Below, one piece after another: positions 58,486 to 64,000 of a stretch of 64,000 bases of DNA (position 1 is its first letter; each line of letters begins with the position of its first letter). Origin of the DNA: Bradyrhizobium zhengyangense (lineage in GTDB: Bacteria; Pseudomonadota; Alphaproteobacteria; Rhizobiales; Xanthobacteraceae); assembly GCF_022012435.1 (NCBI RefSeq), contig NZ_JAKLUA010000024.1:1-64000 (forward strand). Direction: 5' to 3'. Position numbers and translations under genes: made by a program. Under the pieces are notes generated by a model, which worked only from the letters and a program-made list of their open reading frames with translations, had not been told where the DNA came from and made no database searches.

Positions 58486-60075
58486 TCAAGCGTGAACTGA
58501 TTGCATGCGGGGAAGATCAGCCACCAATTCGCGCAGATTCCTGTCCGCCCGCTCCTGTCCCGCCCGAGTTGGCATCTCGAATGTAAAGGGTGACAGATCG
58601 AAGCTCTCCGGTCTCAGGGGCAGCAACGATTCTAGCAGTGGGAAGGGCAGATACGTTATCGAGGCTGCGTTGATGGATGTCGCGATGTTGCTTTCGATGA
58701 GTCTCAAAACGTGGGGTTCCATCTTGTGAAAGCGAAGGCTTTGCGTTCGCTGCTCGGACGGCAGTCGTTTCCAAATCTGCCAGAATGCGAGCTCATCGAG
58801 TGTGTTGATACCCATGCCGTAGTAGTTCGGAGCCACTATAGGCGGCGAACCGATCGCCCAATGCACGGCTTTGGCTCCGGCGGTAAGGAGCATGCTCGTG
58901 ACAGCTCGACTGGTATCGCCGCGAATGAGTGCTTCGTCGACAATTACTACGCTGGTTTTAGTCAGGTCAGTTTCCAGTACTCGGTACTTTTGAGAAATGC
59001 GGGACTTTCGCTCGTCGGTCGTGCCGATGAGCGTTCGCTGAAGAAACGTCGTGGCGACCACTTCACGACGCTCGGCGAGCAGCCCGTATTCCGCGAGAGA
59101 TGCGTACAGGCCATCGGCGAACGGACCACCTGTACGCGGCTTGGAGGAAACGAGTGTGCAGGTAGGATCTGCTTCAGCTTGCAGTCGCTGCGCAACAATC
59201 CCACCCAAGGCAGCACCGATATTGTACCGGGTTTCGAAATGTGAATGGCCTTCGACCGACGTATTCGGACTTCCTAAATAGAGAGCTTCGTACGCGCAGA
59301 GCCTGGCTTTATGTCGCCCGTTGTGCACGGCACGACTAACGCTGCCCCCCGTCGTTCCGTCCACATACGTTATGTGGCCCGGCGAGATCTGCCGCGTCTT
59401 ACCCTCGAGAGCGGCAAAGGCACAATTTTCAGAGGCGAAGAGCAAGAACCCGTCATCTGTTTGCATGGTCTCCAACGGTCGCAAGCCGCTTCGATTGCGG
59501 TAAGCAATGAGATTTCCGTCTCCGTCCAGGAAAAGCGCGCTAATAGCGCCGTCAATACGATCGTCAATCTCTCGAAAAACGGTTTCGTAATTGGCCGCTA
59601 GACCGTGGCGCCAGTAGTGTCGTTCACAACAGCGTTCAATACACTTGAGCAAGAGCTCAGCATCTGTGTTGACGGTTGATCGTTGCTCCTGGGCAAGAAA
59701 GGCTCCCCTGAGTTCACGAGCATTGACCAAGGCCTCATCCAGAGAAATGGCCAGATGGCGGCTGGTGCCTGCATTGTTATGAATTGACTGAAGGTCGACG
59801 CCATCACTGAGTTCGCGGCATCGGCTACGGACTTGAGCGATTGCAACATGAGGCCGAAAACGCCGATCTTGTTCGTTGGGATCAATGCGCACTGAAGCGC
59901 TCGATGACTGAAACGCTCTCCCATATCGAATACCTTGTTTGTGCATGAAAGCCGCAACGCCGACCGCCGCCTGGCCACGAAGCGCAAGTTTCGGGATCAT
60001 GTGCTCGAGTCGATCATAAACATCCGCCTGCGAATTGCTTGAAGGACAAAAAAACGCAGCAGCAACGCCGGACAT
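58486..60075 (-). CDS. PurF-like phosphoribosyltransferase with N-terminal Cys replaced by Ser (copy 2)
   Basis: 529 residues, colinear with copy 1. It again begins MSGVAAAF (Ser2), has RGQAAVG, QVRSR, LDEALVN where copy 1 has LDGALVN, VNTDAE, CAYEALYLGSPN and the PRPP loop VDEALIRGDTS. The PRPP site is unchanged while Ntn-domain residues vary, including the oxyanion-hole Gly changed to Glu. Selection thus seems to hold the phosphoribosyltransferase half more tightly. It has its own sigma-54/NifA control region, and the HAD gene follows. Confidence 0.85.
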   Translation of the reverse strand: MSGVAAAFFCPSSNSQADVYDRLEHMIPKLALRGQAAVGVAAFMHKQGIRYGRAFQSSSASVRIDPNEQDRRFRPHVAIAQVRSRCRELSDGVDLQSIHNNAGTSRHLAISLDEALVNARELRGAFLAQEQRSTVNTDAELLLKCIERCCERHYWRHGLAANYETVFREIDDRIDGAISALFLDGDGNLIAYRNRSGLRPLETMQTDDGFLLFASENCAFAALEGKTRQISPGHITYVDGTTGGSVSRAVHNGRHKARLCAYEALYLGSPNTSVEGHSHFETRYNIGAALGGIVAQRLQAEADPTCTLVSSKPRTGGPFADGLYASLAEYGLLAERREVVATTFLQRTLIGTTDERKSRISQKYRVLETDLTKTSVVIVDEALIRGDTSRAVTSMLLTAGAKAVHWAIGSPPIVAPNYYGMGINTLDELAFWQIWKRLPSEQRTQSLRFHKMEPHVLRLIESNIATSINAASITYLPFPLLESLLPLRPESFDLSPFTFEMPTRAGQERADRNLRELVADLPRMQSVHA

Positions 60076-60164
60076 GCCTTTACCCCTCTTGTCGAAGAAC
60101 CGATGTCCCGGCTCGCATCATTGGCGAATGCACCACGGCGTGACGACGTGGCTCTGCTCTCTTT

Positions 60165-60181
60165 AAGCAAGCGCCGTACCA
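60165..60181 (-). promoter_or_regulatory. sigma-54 (RpoN) -24/-12 promoter of cassette copy 2
   Basis: On the minus strand the site reads TGGTACGGCGCTTGCTT: GG and GC 10 bases apart, closely matching TGGYACG-N4-TTGCW. It lies about 90 bases before the PurF-like start and is one base different from the promoter of copy 1. Confidence 0.85.
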
Positions 60182-60263
60182 CTCCTCAGACGAGCTGGCT
60201 CGCGCTGATGCAACAACGAAGGTCGAGATACGCAAACAGTTTGGCGACCCGCGATGAGCTCCG

Positions 60264-60279
60264 TGTCCGAATCCCGACA
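60264..60279 (-). promoter_or_regulatory. NifA-type upstream activator sequence (perfect)
   Basis: TGTCGGGATTCGGACA on the minus strand is an exact TGT-N10-ACA element, 82 bases upstream of the -24/-12 promoter. Position and motif are those of NifA binding sites at nif and fix promoters. Confidence 0.75.
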
Positions 60280-60329
60280 TTCTGTCTAAGGTGCGACGAG
60301 CTCGTCCGAAAAGTGTCAGGCGCCGACCG

Positions 60330-61077
60330 TTGGTCTGAGACTCTCACGCTCGCGCGTGGGTACGAGGCAGTGTCCTCACATTAGCGAGCATGACCAATGC
60401 GAGTCGCGCCAAGCCGGCCGCGGGGCTTTGCTGGCATCCAGCAGAAGGAAGTATTGCCCGGATGAACTACCAACAATAGTGATTGATCAAGAGATGGTTT
60501 CTTGGCAATGAACGGTGGGTAACTGCTGCGGATCACGCGCTGATCGCAAGGCAGATGGGAGGAGGTCGGCAATTAAGATCAACCACAATCGACTATCGTC
60601 AACGGGCTAGTCGAGGCGGCAAGGCGGGTCGCAGAACGATCACATGGAGGTTGTGGCGTGTTGAGGCTGAACGCTGCCATGCGCTCGTTGATGAAGACAG
60701 GAGCTTCGGCAAGTTGGCAGATGGCACGACTCGTGGCGCGCTCACCAGCCCGCATTGCATGGTGGCGTCCTGCCGAGCGACATCGGGGTCCAAAAGTCGA
60801 TCTGTTTGTTCCCAGCATTATCGCCGTGCCAATACTACTGAAGGTCGGCTGCGGTTGGCTCTGGTCCGCGTCTTGTGCGTGTTCGGCTTCAATTCCGGAG
60901 TAGTCGCAACCACGTGTTGTGCATATTGAGAAAGGGCTTGGTGGTTTCGGTGAACTCTCGGCGGTTGGGAAGAGCTTGTTCAACCCGAAGAGCGATATCT
61001 CCGAAACAGATCAAGGAACGTCCGGTCACGCGGCTGGGATCACTTCACAAGCGCGACAACTTTGCAGGAGAGCGCCT
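60330..61077. other. no recognisable gene between cassette copy 2 and the aminotransferase
   Basis: About 750 bases. Frames on both strands (for example plus 60483-60929) show no known motif. It must contain the promoter of the plus-strand aminotransferase gene; no TGT-N10-ACA or -24/-12 element was found in that orientation. Confidence 0.4.
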
Positions 61078-62283
61078 ATGCCGTCGCGCCCGATGTCCTT
61101 CCTTTCTAGATCCCGAAAAGCCGGCCACGACTTAGCCACGGTAGCTGTGATTGGGCGCCGGTTCATTGATCTGGCAACCGACGAAATCGTCGTCGAGCCG
61201 TCCTCATCAGTGTGCGAAGGAGCGATGGCTGCGGTCAACGCCGAAGCGAACCGCTATGTCGATCTCATTGGGCTTACGCCCCTTCGCAGGGCCGTCGCCG
61301 AAAAGCTCTCGGTCGAAACGCGCGTTGGTTGGAGTGCGGAAGAGATCGTAATCACTACGGGCGCGCAGCAAGCGCTGCTCTATGCGGCCGTGACTGTCCT
61401 AGCGCCGGGCGACGAGGTTATCATTATTCGCCCCTGGCGGCCGATATTGCTGTCCCAGGTCGTTCTCGCTGGTGCAGCACCAGTGTTCGTTGATGCTCGC
61501 TGCCCGAGATATATTCCCGATATCAGTGCAATCCGAGTTGCTGTCACACCGCAGACGAAAGCTATAATAATCAATTCGCCAAATAACCCGACCGGCGCAG
61601 TCTACAATCGAACGATACTACAAGATATCGGCGAACTCGCTATCGAACGCCAGATATGGATCATTTCCGATGAGTGCTACTCGGGACTGGTATTCACTGG
61701 TTTTCGTCACCACGAGTCGATCGTCATGGCGCACCCCCGGGTACGTTCGCGGACGATCATAGTCAAGTCGTTTTCAAGGGAGTTGATGATAACCGGCTGG
61801 CGCTTGGGCTATTTCGCCGCGCCCGCGCAGCTCGTTTCCGCGGTAAGAAAGCTTCAGAGCCATGCAATCGCAACTCCGAATGTAATCGCGCAGCAGGCGA
61901 TCCTGCACCACCTTCAAGCCAGCGATGGCAGCTTTGAGGAGCAGATCTATCAGCGTCTTGTCGACGCTCGCAACATAGGTCTTCACATCCTTTCTGATCT
62001 ACGCGATGTAACTCCATCCCGCGCCGATGGTTCGTTCTGTTTTTATCTCAATCTGAGTCGGCTTTTGTCTGCTTTGCGGACTGAAGGCTCAGTGCGATCT
62101 GCCGATGACATCGCACGAGTGCTCCTCGAAGAAGCTAATGTAGGATGTGTTCCAGGCGACGCTTTCGGCGACGCGAACGGCCTACGTCTCTCCTTCGGTG
62201 CTCCACCGGAGCTATTGGAGATGGGGCTCAAACGCATCGTCGAGGCGCTCAACGGTCTAAGGCGCGGGCAGCCAGGGACCTAA
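61078..62283 (+). CDS. class I/II aminotransferase with PLP lysine replaced by Arg
   Basis: 401 residues from ATG 61078 (GCAGGAGAG upstream); the frame is open to 60919 but the extra residues are not family-like. Fold-type I aspartate-aminotransferase layout: RYVDLIGLTPLRRAVAEKL, TTGAQQALLYAAV, NSPNNPTGAVYNR, ISDECYSGLVF and C-terminal LRLSFGAPPE (carboxylate-binding Arg). In the block SFSRELMITGWRLGY the residue expected to be the PLP lysine is Arg234 (AGG at 61777-61779; AAG would be Lys). Nothing else is damaged. So it is either freshly inactivated or no longer a transaminase. It is divergent from cassette copy 2. Confidence 0.8.
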   Translation: MPSRPMSFLSRSRKAGHDLATVAVIGRRFIDLATDEIVVEPSSSVCEGAMAAVNAEANRYVDLIGLTPLRRAVAEKLSVETRVGWSAEEIVITTGAQQALLYAAVTVLAPGDEVIIIRPWRPILLSQVVLAGAAPVFVDARCPRYIPDISAIRVAVTPQTKAIIINSPNNPTGAVYNRTILQDIGELAIERQIWIISDECYSGLVFTGFRHHESIVMAHPRVRSRTIIVKSFSRELMITGWRLGYFAAPAQLVSAVRKLQSHAIATPNVIAQQAILHHLQASDGSFEEQIYQRLVDARNIGLHILSDLRDVTPSRADGSFCFYLNLSRLLSALRTEGSVRSADDIARVLLEEANVGCVPGDAFGDANGLRLSFGAPPELLEMGLKRIVEALNGLRRGQPGT

Positions 62284-63511
62284 CCGCATCAGAAATGAAG
62301 GAATTTGAGCTGAGTGTCCGTCGTTCACCTCATCCATTGCCGCTAAGCGGCGGATAGGGCTTTCGATATCTTGTTAACGGCGAGATTGCTCTATTTCAAA
62401 ATTAAGCCCTAGCGATGCCGCCACTTCTGGCGATCAATCTCCTGATCTGGTCCGTGATAAGGGCATCGCTGTGAGTCTCACTCAAGAGTCGAGCTCAAAA
62501 CGTCTAACGTGGGCCAGTCATAAACTGCAAAATCGAACTCGATCCGAACCATAAGAGTCCTTACTAGCGGCGGCGGCTTGTTCCAACGGGGAGCGCAGAG
62601 GAAGCTCTGGTGCGGCATAAGCCACGCTCGTTCAACATGGATGGCAATGTAGGGTTAAGCGGTCCTCTGGTTTGCTGCGGCCACAGACAGGTGCAGCAGG
62701 ACAATCGGCGACGACAGGATCTTCGAGTGCGGACGGCAAGTGAGCTTGTTCGCTTACGATCCGTACATGGTCGGTCGCTGGCGGGGGTTAATCGTGAATC
62801 AGGTCTGCCGTCAATTTGAACTGTCACTGCCAGCGCGGCCCAGACGTGCTTTCGTTCATCGGCAGGAGGGATGCTGACCAAGGGACGTTGTCGGTCACCG
62901 AGGCGCCGCGTTCGTTCTCGATCCGATCGATGGTACTACCGAAGCACCGAAGCGCGCGAACCCGCCACCTCAACACCATCGCCGAGCGCGCTATGCGAAC
63001 TTCATTCGTATCAGGTGTCATCCTCTGAGGTCGGGGATCCAGGATGCCCACTCGCACCCTGCTAAGCTCATAGGCCGTTGGTCCTGCGACTGCTGCACCC
63101 GAAAAGCAGCCGTACTCTTTTCGGACTCGGATATGCGTCAAGCCATTCCGAACACATCCGCTTACTACAGCGCGTGGATTGTGCTGATCCCGGCCAAAAC
63201 AGTTGGCGTTTCCCTTGGCAAGCGAGGCCACGTGCGTATTGCGTTGCACTGTCAGATTGCGGCCATGCCGCAACTCTAAGTGATCACGTTGGTGTACTCG
63301 TGCCGCCTTACAAAAACTAATCGCTCGCGCCAACTGCGACACAAGTCAAATCCTGGCGGCTGGATGAGGGCGACGCTCAGGGAGGCTGCATTCGTCGCCG
63401 GAGCCGCTCTACCGAGTATTACTCAAATTGCGTTGTGCGCCCTCTAGAACAGGCTATTATAGCGCGACAATCTGGTTGGGAAGCACTGTCACTGATTGTC
63501 GCGCCGCACGG
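62284..63511. other. gene-poor region between aminotransferase and carbamoyltransferase
   Basis: About 1.2 kb in which I recognise no gene. Frames on both strands are short and without motifs. The composition suggests degraded insertion-sequence or gene debris. The ends of two convergent genes flank it; no clear terminator was found. Confidence 0.4.
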
Positions 63512-64000
63512 TTATCGAGCTTTGGTCCACAGTATGCCGTCGCCCCATACGTGCTCGACGCGTCCCCACTCGCAGGCTGCTGCGACATGCGGGAAGAACC
63601 CACGTCCATGGTGGTTTGCACTCGTATTGCAAAGCAGCGGAATGCCTGTGAGCTTTTCGTATTCGACGAGAAGCTCGGCGACTTTGTGCTGAGAGGTCCT
63701 GCAAATCGTCTGCAATCGCGCCGATCCATCGAGATGTACAACAGCGGGGATTTTGTCCCGCCATTCTGGTCGTGTCTGGTGATCGAAAAGCATGTAAGGG
63801 TCCGGTGTTCCGGGACTAAATATATCCGGCGCACGATCCTCTAGGCATATCGGAGCCACTGGCCGGAAGTGTTCGCGAAGTTTGATGTCGTTGAGATAAT
63901 CCTTCATTCGCGGCGAGGTCGCGGGGGCGAGAATGCTTCTGCTACCCAACGCCCGAGGCCCAAGCTCGGCGCGGCCGGTAAGAAAAATCACGGGCTTGTT
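63512..64000 (-). CDS. NodU/NolO/CmcH-family carbamoyltransferase, C-terminal domain (partial)
   Basis: The frame enters from the right edge and ends at 63512, giving about 160 residues of the C-terminal (YrdC-like) domain: GRAELGPRALGSRSILA near its start, LREHFRPVAPICLEDRA, YMLFDHQTRPEWRDKIPAV, LLVEYEKLTGIPLLCNTSAN and a short tail. These are the family hallmarks. The domain uses carbamoyl phosphate and ATP to make carbamoyl-AMP; the transfer domain lies outside the window. In rhizobia such enzymes carbamoylate Nod factors (NodU, NolO); elsewhere they decorate antibiotics. It could act on a Nod factor or on the product of the nearby cassette; the sequence here does not decide. Confidence 0.85.
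   Translation of the reverse strand, partial: NKPVIFLTGRAELGPRALGSRSILAPATSPRMKDYLNDIKLREHFRPVAPICLEDRAPDIFSPGTPDPYMLFDHQTRPEWRDKIPAVVHLDGSARLQTICRTSQHKVAELLVEYEKLTGIPLLCNTSANHHGRGFFPHVAAACEWGRVEHVWGDGILWTKAR

Larger units (their letters stand above)
56888..60279 (-). repeat. inverted-repeat arm 2: control region plus three-gene cassette
   Basis: Opposite-strand counterpart of 22864-26269 with the same order: activator site, sigma-54 promoter, PurF-like, HAD, dehydrogenase. The two arms are about 30.6 kb apart. Homology stops just past the activator element on one side and at the dehydrogenase stop on the other. Confidence 0.9.

Noticed and set aside
62331..62385. Possible nod box (CATCCATTG...GGATAGGG...TTTCGATA)
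   Set aside because: The opening resembles a nod box, but the paired ATC-N9-GAT NodD half-sites and the conserved AATCNATTT-type end are missing, and no nod gene follows.
1..64000. CRISPR array, tRNA attachment site or origin of replication
   Set aside because: No regularly spaced repeats, no tRNA-like cloverleaf and no repABC- or parAB-type gene were seen on either strand by reading.

Overview
The window looks like accessory DNA of a nitrogen-fixing alphaproteobacterium (Hyphomicrobiales; a Mesorhizobium- or Bradyrhizobium-like symbiosis island or plasmid). The reasons are two -24/-12 sigma-54 promoters with NifA-type upstream elements, a rhizopine-catabolism-like (moc-like) locus, the C-terminal part of a NodU/NolO/CmcH-family carbamoyltransferase, and a heavy load of IS3, IS4, IS21, IS110, IS256 and IS630 elements. 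The genus assignment is inference. No rRNA, tRNA, CRISPR array or replication origin was recognised.

Left part (1-22.3 kb): a decayed defence/repair and mobile-element zone. It holds a receiver-domain fragment, an IS3 element, an AbiEi/AbiEii toxin-antitoxin remnant, a YhaO/SbcD-like phosphoesterase plus YhaN/SbcC-like ATPase pair riddled with frameshifts, a large SMC/RecN-like ATPase that appears to carry a C-terminal LexA/S24-like domain, pabB-pabA remnants, an IS630 element containing a group II intron remnant, a second AbiE-like module, and an HTH / nucleotidyltransferase / PP2C phosphatase operon with a near-perfect palindrome at its start. A chemotaxis-receptor fragment and IS110 and IS3 remnants follow.

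Middle (22.8-33.8 kb): an intact three-gene cassette (PurF-like phosphoribosyltransferase, HAD phosphatase, 3-hydroxyisobutyrate-dehydrogenase-like enzyme) behind a sigma-54/NifA promoter. After it come a DUF4365 gene split by an IS256 element that is itself split by an IS110 element, a TylF-like methyltransferase, and IS3/IS21/IS4 remnants.

Catabolic block (34-56 kb): first a moc-like set, comprising a LacI regulator, two ferredoxin reductases, a Rieske ferredoxin, a TIM-barrel isomerase, a membrane di-iron hydroxylase and a ribose-type ABC importer. Second, a CUT1-type sugar importer with PfkB kinase, SDR, HAD phosphatase, MalK-type ATPase and a TIM-barrel/AAA/Fis regulator. The binding protein, SDR and HAD genes of this second set each carry disabling lesions.

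Right part (56.7-64 kb): a second, divergent copy of the PurF-like/HAD/dehydrogenase cassette in inverted orientation, again with its own sigma-54 promoter and a perfect TGT-N10-ACA element. Beyond it are an aminotransferase whose PLP lysine is replaced by arginine and the carbamoyltransferase. The two cassettes bracket about 30 kb as inverted repeats. The best candidate for an undescribed system is this duplicated, apparently NifA-controlled pathway, whose first enzyme keeps the PRPP-binding loop but has serine where glutamine amidotransferases have the catalytic N-terminal cysteine.
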